Source: Pyrocephalus nanus (lineage: Eukaryota; Chordata; Aves; Passeriformes; Tyrannidae). From it: a DNA stretch of 64,000 nucleotides. The position numbers and the translations under genes are program-made. Shown here piece by piece: positions 1-43,910 of this stretch. Numbering within the stretch: the stretch's first letter is position 1; each line of letters begins with the position of its first letter. The stretch covers positions 24,906,977 to 24,970,976 of the forward strand of contig CM076259.1 in the NCBI GenBank assembly GCA_038380795.1, in the 5' to 3' direction. The notes below the pieces were generated by a model. That model saw only the letters and a program-made list of their open reading frames with translations. It searched no databases and was not told where the DNA came from.

Positions 1-3000
1 TGCACTTGAAGATCTAGCAACACAGGAGAGACGAGGGTGAGGAAGTGCAGGCTTTCACCAGTCTGACATGATGGCACACGAGGTACAATTTGCATGATAG
101 ACTTGAATGCTCGTCGTGCTTCAGAAACTTGGACAGCACAGATGTGGTTCTTGGAGTGGGCAAAGGACATCCTCCCGGGAAGTGCTGCACTGATGGATCA
201 CACGTAGAGAGCTTCCCAACTTCCAGTGTGTAACAGGGGGGCAAGAGGCTGGGGCTGAGTGCCAGCAGAAGCACTGCTCTCTTGGGTGGTGGTTTTGCCT
301 GGGTATTTCTCTTGTCAATTGAAACAGCCTTGCTGGGTTTTCAGACCTGAGTTGTTGTGTGCTTTGATTAAACATGCAGGTGAATAAATAAACCAGGTGG
401 CTTTTCTTTTTGAAATATCCACGTCATGGACTAATGACTTTCAGCCTAGGGGCTGGAAATTCCAGGGGGTCTATAAAGTCTTTCTAAAGAGTGTCTAGAG
501 AACCTATTGCTAGAGGGCTTGGATTTGCTGACTGCTACATTTTATTTTCTGTTTTTAGGATGAGGGGCTTGCAAATCAAGAGCCATCACTGCAGAGTAAA
601 AGGCCAAAATTAACCTTATTTAATGACATGCAAACATAAATAGGAAACTTATGTAAGAACCTCGTTTCCCAAAGTTTGTTGGCCGTTAAAACCGAATCTC
701 TTGGCTCTCCAAGTAGATTACCATGGGTGAACTTCTGTGCTTACAGATCAAGTTGCTGGATTGGGGCCTGCTCAGGAAGTTCAAAAGCAAGAGGTTCCTA
801 TGGCATTGCTCATAGGTCTTACTATAAATGCAGTTGAACGTAGCAAGTTACGCAACTTCTCGTTTTGCTGAAGTGAATAATAGGAATACGCTGCAGCAGT
901 GCCGTGCAGCCAAGATAGTGCCAGCGTTCCCCACTGCTTAGCCGTCTTTTCATTGTTTTTACTCTTGAATCCTAACGCTGTCCCATAGCTCAGCGCTTGA
1001 GGTTCCGTGTGTTTAATTTGCAAAGCTCTGCGTTGCACTAAAGGAAGAAAAGAGATTTTTCGGCGCAATAGCTCGTGGGCATCCATTACCCTACAGACAG
1101 CTGGTGCTGTTTAACAAGCGAGGCTGACAGCGCTTGGAGCTGAGTGTGTGCGCACATCCTCACAGACACTTGTGGCTGCTTGTGCTCCAGATGGCACTTC
1201 CAAATACATGTAACTTCATGAACCGGCTGGTAAATCAACTCTAATTGATTGCAAGTTTTAAACTGAGTAAGATTGAAACTGTGCAGACAAGGATATCAAA
1301 GATGAGATGGTTTGGAGTTATTTGCCTCAACTTCACAGGGGAAAATCTGTTGGGAAAGCATGGGATGTAAAAGAGTGTTCTTGTTCGTGTTTGCTCTCTT
1401 TGATTTAAAGATATAACTTGCTCTTTCAAATTTCTCTTGGGCTGAGCGCCAAACTGTGCTCCCTTGAAGACGATCACAAAGCAGATTTCGTTGGAAATGG
1501 GATTGGGCTTCCAGCGTGGAAAATAGCAATTCAAAAGAACTCTTCTTGAGATTTATGAGCATATGAAAAAAGGGAGTTACAATGAGTTCTGTAGCTGTTA
1601 GAAACTGTAATTACAGTGATCTCTGCGGTATTCAGGGGTAACTCCATTTCTTCACTGTTGTGCAGGATGCAGCAGTCCTCCTTGCCAGGACAGGGTCACA
1701 AAATTCCCTTTGGAGAGTCCTTACCATTGTTTTCCGTGTAGTACTTGGCCTCCTTCTGTTATCAGTGAGTAAGGGAAAGGCAAAGTGAGAGTGCTGGCCC
1801 CACTGGGAGCAGAGTGCTGGGTGTGCAGTTATACAATTGTCACGACTGGAAGAGATGAGGCATTCCCATCTCCCCTCTTAGCTGTTCGCTTGTGCTGCTA
1901 TTCACCCTGTGTTGGTTTTGATGTTTTGGGCTGTGCTGTGAACTAGGTCACGGAAAGGATCCAAGACAAAAGCGTGGCAGGGGGGAGAAAAGGGATTTTT
2001 TGTTTTGTTTTCCAGCAGTGCTGTTTGCTTGCTGAGAATTGTGTTGACACAACCGAGAGTGGTGAACCGTGGTGCGGAGGTGGAAGCTACTTACACCAGC
2101 TTTCTTGTCAGCCCTGAAATACAGTGCAACTGTACCCCCGGGCCAAAAGAGCTTTGTTTCACGCAGGGCCAGAAGCTCTGCAAACAGGCCATGCCTTCAG
2201 TGGAGTCCTGTGAGATGTAATGATCTTTTGTGAAGCCGTTTCAATTGGCTAAATAGGACTCTCAATTCACGCTTGTTTGTGAAGGGATGAGGCCCCAAAT
2301 GATGGGGTTGCTGCACAGTTGTCCTTGCCCAGAGGGGCAGGGTAGGAATCATTAAGTGAATTTAGTAGCTTAAAGACTGTACTTAATGTGGATATAGTTG
2401 TGTTATGAAGGATACATGTACAGCTTGTCAGTGGAGCTCAGGCTCCCGTGCTGGGCACTATTGGAGTGGTGGCTAATCAAGGATTGACTTCTGTTTATGC
2501 CATTGAAAGAGCTTCAACCTGGAGACGTAGTTTAGCATGCTAGTTGACTATTGATCCCTTCATTACCTCTCCCACAGTAGTTTCAGAAGCTTTTCTGGGG
2601 TAAGGCTGCTCCCCCTTTCTGCTGTAAGGAGGTGGGTAACCTGCTTGGCTAGGCTATGAGGAGGGTGTGTTTGGACTGCGCTCCTCCCTCCTTGGTTTCT
2701 TGCTTTCATCCTGCTCAGAGAGTCTAGCTAGTAGTCCAGGCTATTCTTTGTTGAACAAATCTAGAAAGCCCTTCTTGACAGTCAGCTTTGGTTGGGCACT
2801 AGACAGTGGTCTTTGGCTTTTTCCAGCTGAGATTGGGCAGACATATTTTGTTCCTGGCAGCCCTGTGTAAGTGCCTTGGCAGGAATACCTCTTTAGCCAC
2901 TGGTGTGTCCTGCGGTCAGGGCAAAGAGGAGGTGCAGAGTCCCTGAGTAAATCATAGAATCGTTTAGGTTGGAAAATACCTCTAAGATTACTGCTTTTGA

Positions 3001-5564
3001 TGGTGATCCAGGATACTTAATGTTTTTGGGGGGCCGCCTTTTCACAGAGCTGTGTCAAAACCGTTGCTCTTGTTTACACAGAAAATGAAAGTTTGCGTGA
3101 TCCAGCCTGCCCTGGCGTTCCTGTGTTGGTCTTCCCATGCCTGGTGCCCAGCACTGCCTTGCTTCACCTACAGTCAGATGGGCACTGCTTGTTCATGTGT
3201 CCTGTTTAGGCAGCCTGTGCATTTCCACAGCAGCCTCCATCTGCTGGAATGTTCTCTGATGCCTCCAGAGAAGTGTGATCCTCTGCTGATTGGGTGAGAG
3301 GGGTCAGAAGAGGAGTTCTGTTCCCAGTCCCTGTCTCAGCTCTGATTCTTTTATCTGGAATTTTGGGGGAAAATTCTTTTATGTGGTTAGAGGAAAAGGC
3401 TAGGAATTTATACTTTCCTAGAGGCCTATGAAAAATACATAACCCTTACTCATGTGTGCCAGCAGCATTCCTTGCTTTTCCTATTCATATAATGCAGTGG
3501 TATGTATCTGTGAAGCTAGTGGTTGTTCTCAAAGGTACCCCAGTAACATCACAAACAGTGGTTTAAGACTATAATACTTGCCACCTTTTGTTCAACTGAA
3601 GGTGTGTCTGTTTCATAATGCCTAATGACTTCAAAATCCTGTGTAGCTATCTCCTCTGTTGGTATCATAGTGGGGGGATGGTGGCCTCACTCCCACTTAT
3701 CAGAACACAGAAGAAAGATTTTTCTCTGGTTGCCTAGCAGGACAGTAGAGGTAAAAATCAGCTTTAATGAGTCCCAGCCTATTGCTGGAGCCACAAGCTA
3801 CAGGCTTTGTGCAAGTCTAGGGAGTTAACGAGTGTTAAAATCACGTCCTAGACGGGGGGATTTTTATTCTTGTTACAGTAATGATGCCATTTTCCAAACT
3901 GTGCTGTGCCTTGGCTTTATGTTTCACTGTGTTTAAATCCATCCTCATTCTTTTCCTCCCAAAACCAGGCCTTAGGTTCCCATCCGTATTTGCCCTTACT
4001 ATATTCTCTGCTGCCTTTAAGTTTTCTGAAGGCATGTTAGATACACCCTTAGAGAATTCCGGTACACAAAAGATCCCCAAGGCCTTCTCCTTTCCAAGAG
4101 CCCTGGCAAGCCCAAGTGTTGTGCAAATACCTGCAGCTCCAGATGCAGGGGGGTTGCTGCTTTAGTTCGCTGCAGATTGCACCACCAGCCAAGGAACCTT
4201 ATGGGGAAGAGGCTTCGTTCTTTGGCACAGGTTGCAGTGGTAGAGCTCTCTGCTCTGTTACGAGCTTTTCTGGAGGTGTTAGTGGAGGAGTCTTATGGCT
4301 GGCAAGAGCAGTTGGCCAAAGCACGATTTCTGTTGTTGTCCCTCTGTCTTTGGGGAGGGAGAGGGCTGAAAGTAGTGGTTGCCTGTTTTATTGCTAGCAG
4401 CTTTGAGAAGTGCTGGGAGCAGAAAACAACAGAGATCTAATTTAGTATTAAGTGGTCTTTTGCCCCCTCTGAAAGTTTGGTTGTAGTCCTGTGTTGGCTA
4501 CAGGCAGCAGTTGTCTGGGCAGAAGGCATGTGAGAGTGCTTCTGTGTGCCAAAGGAATGGTGGGCTGTGCCAAGGTACCTCTGTCCATTGCTGCACCTCT
4601 TCACTCTTCACTATTTACGTGCATTTCCCCAAACTGCTGACTAACTCCCTAACTCCCTTCCATTTCTCTTCTCGCCTAATTCAGGATGGTGGGTTTGGAA
4701 AGTGGGCTGGTGTCTGCCTTTCTTCCCCACAGGACTCAGGGTTTTTAACATGTTAACAGTTGGGAATTGTTCTGATGTTGCTCTGTTCCTGTTCCAAAAG
4801 ACATAACCCTCTTCTGCCCTTTACAGATGTGACTTGAGCTACTGTTCCAGATGGAAGTACAGTGTAAGAAGTGTTGGCCCATATAAGCTAGACGTGATCT
4901 CTAATCAACTCTCCCCAGTGTTATTAGTATGTGTATATATAGAGATGATTTTTAATAAAATTGAATTCTTCGAGGCCCAAATTAGCTTCTGGAGGCAAAG
5001 GTTACAAAGAGAGAAGGAGGTGTTCACAGTGCCACTGATTGTATAGTAGGTAATGCTTGTATAATGGGCACACCTTGGAGTTGTGAAAACAAAGCAGGCT
5101 CAGACATGGTGGTCTGATCCTCCCCTGCATTTCTCCTAGGAAAGTGGCCCCCCCCTCACCCTTTCCCCTATATATAGGCTATAATGCTGCCATTCTGAGT
5201 CTGGGGTTATTTGGGCTGTGTGTTACAGAGGTGAAGAGATGAGGTGTGAAAGCCAAGTCTGGTCCTTTTTCTGTGGGTGGATTTTGGTATTTAGGCTGCT
5301 GAGCCTTCTCCAAGTCACTGTCTTTTCCAGGTGACCTAGAGGAATGGTCTAGACTCTGCAAAACAGAGATCCATTGAGTTATTTAAAGCTCTACAAATGC
5401 ATACATTTCACTAGATCAGAAGAGAGGTATCAATCAGGACAAGTCTGCAAATTGGACACAGTGTGATAAGCGGTGACATGTGGCCAGAGTGAGGGAATTG
5501 CTGCAGTAGGAACGATGTCTTGCTTTTCTCGACTGCACTTCCATGCCTGTTTCTGTTTTCTTAG
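1..5564 (+). other. VANGL1 intron 1 or upstream sequence
   Basis: No exon, promoter or CpG island recognised; the non-coding first exon expected for VANGL1 is probably left of the window. It contains a CR1 fragment at 2950-2993. Otherwise unique-looking, with only short frames. Confidence 0.6.
2950..2993 (-). mobile_element. CR1 LINE 3'-end remnant
   Basis: The reverse complement of the avian CR1 3' terminus: atcatagaatcgtttaggtt followed by ggaaaatacctctaagatta. Only about 44 bases remain. Confidence 0.75.
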
Positions 5565-5785
5565 GTCAATTGTAAGAAGCCAAGCACCCTTCTTCCCCTT
5601 CCCACTGATCGGATTCCTTTTAAAGTGAAGCTTGCTCAGTCTCTGAAGACCAGATCTCACTGATGACTGGGAAAAAAAGAGTACCCAGGAAAGCACTTTT
5701 ACCACGGACTCCGCCTCAGGAGCACCAGGAACTGACTTTCTAAAAAAAATCTGTGCCCTTCTGTGCATACCCAATGTCTGCTGCA
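5565..5785 (+). other. VANGL1: Probable 5'UTR part of the first coding exon of VANGL1
   Basis: A strong acceptor-like site (pyrimidine-rich run ending ttttcttag at 5564) precedes the start codon by 221 bases, so the exon may begin at 5565. Weaker alternatives are cctcag ending at 5718 and others nearby. If 5565 is right, the leader holds a 26-codon upstream frame (5663-5743) and an in-frame upstream ATG at 5774 that would add MSAA. That ATG has C at -3 and T at +4, a weak context, so 5786 is preferred. The acceptor choice is inference. Confidence 0.5.
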
Positions 5786-37951
<32,166 letters not shown>

Positions 37952-40900
37952 GGGATTTTGAGGGTGGGTTGTTTGGAGATTTTTTTTTTCAATATTGTGC
38001 TTTTGGGTTTAATTTCCCCAATGCTGACTGAAACTGGCAGATGATGGACCAGTAATATTTGACCATCTGCACTTTATTTGGAAAGGGGAGGGGGGAGTTG
38101 AGATATCTTATCTAGAAAGAAGTATCTTAAGAGGCAACAGGGTGACTTGGCTCAGTTAGCTCAGCCTTGGAGACAGAACAGATTTTTTTCTTTCCCCCTC
38201 TCTTTCCAGGCATACTGTAAATCTCATGCTCTCTTTTTCTCTGCACAATTGCAACGTCAGTATTTTTGTTGGAGTGCTGCCTTACGCCGTGTACACGCCT
38301 GCTCTGTTGTGTCTCTTCTTTTGCTACCTGTGGCTGTTCCCGAGAGGGCGTTGCTCACCTCTCTGTTATAGAAACCTGCTGGCACAGGGGTGCAGCAGTC
38401 CCTGTTCGCTCAGGGAGGAAGGAATATCAAAGGGCGGGTGTGTGAGAGTACTTCTATTCTCTTTTATTCTTTTCCTCTTCTCCATGTGCCTCTTCTGTCA
38501 GTGCCAGACCTGTATGTGCATAGTGGGGTGGTTTCACTCCCTGTGAAATTACTTGTCTTAAACTGGATCAGTCCATCTTTCAGCTTTTTGAATTTTTATT
38601 AGTTTTTTTAATCAGTGCTTGTTAGTGAAATTGTTTTGTGTGGCACAGCTCCCTGTTTTCTCTCACCTGCTTCCCTCTCTTCTGCTCGTCCACATTGTTG
38701 TCGGGCACTCCCAAGGCTCCCTGTTTCTGTCCCCTTCTGTCTGGCTTTCTGAATGTGTTTCTCCAGGCACTGCCACTTCCTTTTGCACCTGCAAGGGCGT
38801 ATTTGCACTGGGACAGGATCAGTGAATATCTAGCTCCTCCTCAGATAAATCACAGACCCTCCCTATATCTGACAGCCTCTTTGAGGGGAAGGGGGTGCAG
38901 GCAGGAATGTGCCCCTCCCTCCCGAACCAGTTTCAAGTGTGTCTGGAGAAAAGACCAACAAAAGCACTTCCCTCCTTAAGGAGAGGAGCCAGGGATGGGC
39001 TGACCCCTGCCATGTTTACTTGGTCTGTAGAATTGTTGTGCTCTGGAAACACTGCAGTGAGCCCTTCCCCACCTTACACCTTCAGCTGTAGCTGAAAAAT
39101 ACCAAACAATGTTCTGAATGTTGAAAATCTGCCTGCCTTTCTTGGCCTTGCTGTGCTGTGGGAGTTTCTGCTCAGTGCTGGGATCTGCTCCTGAGAGAGA
39201 AGTTTTGTTTTTAAGGCTGCCTTTGCCTGCCAGTGCAGCTGTCATGTGTGAATTCAGTGTCACCTGAGTTTTATGAGGTTCTAGAAAGTTTGTTTTTAAT
39301 GATGACCTAAATCGGTGTCTGAAGACTGATTGCCAGCACAGGGGCATCACATCCAAGTTCAGGTAACATAGCTGCTAGGCTGGCAGTGACCTGTCTTCAA
39401 TCAGGTACCCCTGAGATCCATGTGAATGTAAATGTTCCATTCATTCTGCTCAGTCTTTTGCCATGCAAATATCCCTTATCGAGCAGGATCTGGCCTGCCC
39501 TCTGGAACTAGGGCCTTCTTCCTTATGTTAGCCAGTGCCTTTCATTGCCAGACTGCAGAGTCTTCTGAGGAAGGCTGCAACAGCCCCACCTGTCCCCTTT
39601 GGCCTTTCCCTGGGCTCCTCCAGGAGCTCATGAGGCTGCCTCTATGCTCCCACCAGGGTGAGGTGGCCAAGCAAAGAGTGGAGCTGTGCTAGTCCTGCGT
39701 GGTGGCACAGCAGGTGTGGGCTGACTGGTGCCCACCACGAGCTGGTGGGAGGGAGCAGCCACCTTAAGCAGAGATGCTGGGGACAGGGCAGGAGGGTCCA
39801 TCCTCTTCAGCAGCAATGCAGATGTGTGTCCAGCAGCCCCTGTGGATAATCCTCTTGGGATCAAGGGAACACCCTGGGGAGAAAGAATCCAAAGTGATGA
39901 TTCCCCACCCAAGTGACCCCTGAAGTTTCCTTTGCCTTTCTTACAAGTGTGTGGTAGTCTCCTGAATCCTTTTTTCTCCCTGTAATGTGCCAGAAGTGGT
40001 TGTGAAGAAACTAGATGGCATGATACATGATGGGATTAGGCCCTTTGCCCTTAAAGGAGGGGAAGTAGGTAGAGTTTTCTCTTCTCTAAACTCAGTGTTT
40101 GGATTTCTGTGTGGATCAATTTTCTGGTAGTCTGTGTGGGGACTCCTTTGTTGCCTGTGGCCTTTGCAGTGTTTTACTTTGAAAAAATAGGTGGGTTTAT
40201 TCCTTTAAAAAAAAAAAAAAGAAGAGCATATAGGATCTTACGCTTGGCTCTCCTAAAGATACCTGCACCTGGCTTTTACGATGTGCATAACCAGTAGGGT
40301 GGGAGAGACTGGGAGTAGCTTGGGAGACTGTGGAGCACTTAATGCCTGTGTGGAGGCTACTGCCTGTGGCTGAATTGGCTCATTTCTGTGAAGCCAGAAC
40401 AAGAACCACCTTGCCGGGGGCTTGGGTGTGCCATGTATGTGAGAGCACCTTGTCACAGGCACATCTGCAAAACTTTCTTACTTTCCCAGGATTTCCTTCC
40501 CGTTTCCTTTTCCCTGTCCCACGAGGGGGGTTGTCTGACACTATCTGCTCAGGAAACTCATGTCTTAATTTTGTTAAATCCTTTAACACATGGAGAACCA
40601 GACGGAAGCGGTATGTGCTTGCTCTGGGTCTGCTTCCTCATCTTTGTGCTGTAGTTCCATGCTGCCTTTTCTGTCTGCTGCCAAAAAGGACACTGTCAAC
40701 GGGGGCCAACTCCTACATTAAATACTCTTCCCTGTGTCAGCAGCGTGAATGCTTTGCCTGATGGCATCTGAAGGAAAGGACTTGGCCTCTCAAACGGTCT
40801 CTTTGGAGATGCAGCCTGCTTAGAGGTGAGGACAGACTCACAGGGAATCACACAGTCACAGGGAATTGTGACTCCTGAATATTCCCTGTTCTGGTATTCT

Positions 40901-43900
40901 TAGTGACATTTTTTTAGGGACTCTCTTGTTCCCCTCTCCGTGCAAAATCAGGGGACCACTGTCATATCTACCTCACTGGGGTGTTGTGAGGTTAAACTCA
41001 ACTTGCTCTCAAGTGCTTTGAGATCCACAGATGAATCTGTGGCATCTATAGGAATTCAAACTCTTTAAAACTCTACTGAGCGGTGAGAGCAGACTGTTTT
41101 GTTTAACTGTGTTTATAGCCAGCTAATGAGTAAGAGTCGAGTCATAGGGAATGAAGCTCTGCTCCAATTCCTGCAGCCTTTGCTTCTGCCGAGCTTGCCA
41201 AGAGCTGAGCATAAATACAACTTGTAGGGTTTGTCAGCCAAGTGGAGGCTGTTTCTCCGAAAGCCTCTCCTATCCTGCACTGTCTCGTTGCACATATTTT
41301 CCCTCCTCTCTCGCAGTGTGGATAGTTTTTACCTGACTGGGAATTAGGGGGGGATTTTTTTAGAATTCAAGTGGTTTTTTAAGACAACCCTGTTTGTGAC
41401 GAAGTGGACAGTGTCCCCCTCAGAGGAGATCCTTGCACTGGATGTCCTTCCCTGGAAGCTGAACCATTCAGTAGGGTGCTGTGTTGCCTAGACAGGAGTG
41501 GTGCCCCACTCCTCCCTTCCATGTTGGCATGGTTCCTGTGACTCTCAAGTATGTTGCTTGGATACTTTTAAGGCTTTGGTTTTTGGCTCTCAGATTTGTT
41601 ACAGGCTAAATCCAAAGCCATGCTGAGATCTTGCAAAACCAGATGCAGCTAAGACTTTCAAGTGTTCCAGAGCAGATGGAAATGGCTGTGGGTTTCCACA
41701 AAGGCTGGCTTTCTCTTTCATGGCTAAAAAGTGAAAGATTTGGATTTCTTGCAGCTTATCAGAGCATAGGAGCAGATATTAGACCCATACTACTTTGCCA
41801 GTCTTGTAAATAGGCATGGGCAGGGGTTTTAGCACATCTGTTATCCTGTTGCCATGTGGCTTCAGCCATCCATGTGTAGGCTCTGTGGGGCTGCCCCAGG
41901 TCTCAGACTCCTTTTCCCACTCCTGGGAGATGAGCAGACAGCACTCTCGGAAGTATAAGCATTGTAGGACTCCCCTCCATAGTGTACCAGCCCTTGACCA
42001 AGCTCCTGTGATCAGCCTGGGGAGGTTTGCTGTTAGCAGTTTTCACCCTGCAGAGGGGGGGCATTGGCATCCACGCCTTCCCTGTAGGGAGGGACGCACT
42101 AGACATGAAAAGCTGGTGTGATGCAGCTTGATCACAGGGCAAAGTCACCTCCTGCTTCAGGGGCTGCCCTGGTGCCTTTAAGAGCAATGCCCCCCAAAGG
42201 AGGGGTATTGGAGAGAAAGGCAGATCTGATTTCAGCCTCTGCCAGCTATTTCTCTGACTTCTGCCTCTAAAAATTTTTTCTGTCAGCAAAGTGAGTCTCT
42301 CCAGCTTCCATCCTCACTTCTGTGCCTTTTTTTCACCCCAGAGTTCCCCAGGTGAGGCACAACAAGTATCTGCTGGGAAGGGAGGTGCTGAGGCTGCAGT
42401 TTGGAGCTTGGGGGCAGCTCACAATAAGGCTCAAGTTTGGGGGAGATCTACCTCCTAACCTTTTCCTTTGCAATGGAGATACCTGTGCAAAGCCTTGGGA
42501 TATCTACTGTTGCCAAGTATGCCAAAAGGTAAAGGGAAGGAGTTTCTGGAGCCGACCGTGCCCCACATAATTAGCTTTGAAAAGTCTTGTTGGAGTTATG
42601 CTCTCTTCCAACACTTGCTGCTGAAGAAACTGGAAAGATCCATAACTTGCTAAACATGGAAACCTATTGAAGCCAATTTCATCTTGCTTACCAAAACGTG
42701 TAAATCTGCCCTTTTTCAAAGGTAAAATGAAAGTCTTGCAGTCATTTGCAAAATTGCTGTAGTGTGGTCCCAGACTAGCTCTTCAGTTGTGCTCAGTTCT
42801 GCCCAGCCGTATTTGAGCTGTTCACAAGACAGTTGTGCAGGTGTCTGTTTCCTCATTCAGCTTGTGTCTTATGTGCTTTTTCCTTTCTGGGTATGTGCAT
42901 TATACATGTTTCAAGCCTCAGGCCAGGCTTGGTGGTTCAGTGTTTAAACTGTGTTAAGAAGGAAGTGGTCTTGGAATTGAGCTGATTTTATAAAACAAAC
43001 AAAAAAGGTAACCCCCCAAATTTCTCTTCTAAAAGAGATGGCTTTGGGCCATGATGTCTCCTACAGGAGTGTGCATCCTCCTGCATTCAGGCTGCTGCCT
43101 CCAATAGATGATGACCAAAAGTTGCCGTTTCTGACAACTGTGACCGGTGTGGATCACTTTGGGATACTCCGGAGCCAGGTCCTCGCCGCCCCAGCGGTAC
43201 AGCTGGTGTTATCCGCCCGTCTGCATCCCTCCAAGAGACTGCAGTTTTTATCCCTATAGCACATGGAAGCCCTGCAGGCAGCAGGCAGCCAGCCCTGGGT
43301 GTGCTCTGCCCAGAGAGGGAATCCTTCTTTCCCTCTGGCTGCTTCCTGGGCACCTCTCACCAGCACCTAAGGATGCTTGGGGCCATCTCCTGTGTGTGCA
43401 GTGGGGAGATGCTGTGGCTCGCTACCTGCACAGGCATAACTGTGAAGGAATCTTACACTCTTCTGTGCCTGTTTCTTTGATTCAGCATTATTGTGTCTTG
43501 GGGAAGGGGGTGGGGGTGAATGCCCTTCCCTCACCCTCCTTTATCACTGTGTAATACTTTTTCTACACACACTGTATAGTAAGAAGGATTTTGCCAAGGT
43601 TTTCTAATTAATAGACACTAACCAGCATTTCTTTCTTTTTTTTCTCTTCTTTGCACATGTAACTTTAACTGCAGTGGTACATGGTCTTTCTGTTCTTTTC
43701 TAATCGTGGACTTAAGTAAGCAAATTCCTGGTGTCTGTGACATTAATGCACTGTGGGTCTAGCCTTGTAAATTGTTCTGTTCCAAGCTGGGTTCTCTTAA
43801 GTTATAGCTGGATGGGGTTTTGTTGTTTTTTAAACTGAAGCATAAAACCGTTTTACACTTTGCATATTTTGTACAGTAAAATTCTGGAAATAAACTGAAA

Positions 43901-43910
43901 CCAGATTTGA
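37952..43910 (+). other. VANGL1: VANGL1 3'UTR (about 6 kb, uninterrupted)
   Basis: No coding exon or convincing splice junction was seen after the stop, and the first canonical AATAAA on this strand is at 43889. A 3'UTR of about 6 kb fits the long human VANGL1 message as remembered. One Pumilio-type element (TGTAAATA) lies at 41805-41812. Short open frames inside are typical of random sequence. The 3' limit is inferred from the poly(A) signal. Confidence 0.75.
43889..43894 (+). terminator. VANGL1: Poly(A) signal AATAAA, probable VANGL1 end
   Basis: Canonical hexamer in ctggaaataaactg, with an upstream TGTA (about 43869) and a T/GT-rich stretch downstream (about 43904-43940), the usual mammalian/avian cleavage arrangement. 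A later AATAAA at 46553 could be an alternative site. Confidence 0.75.
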
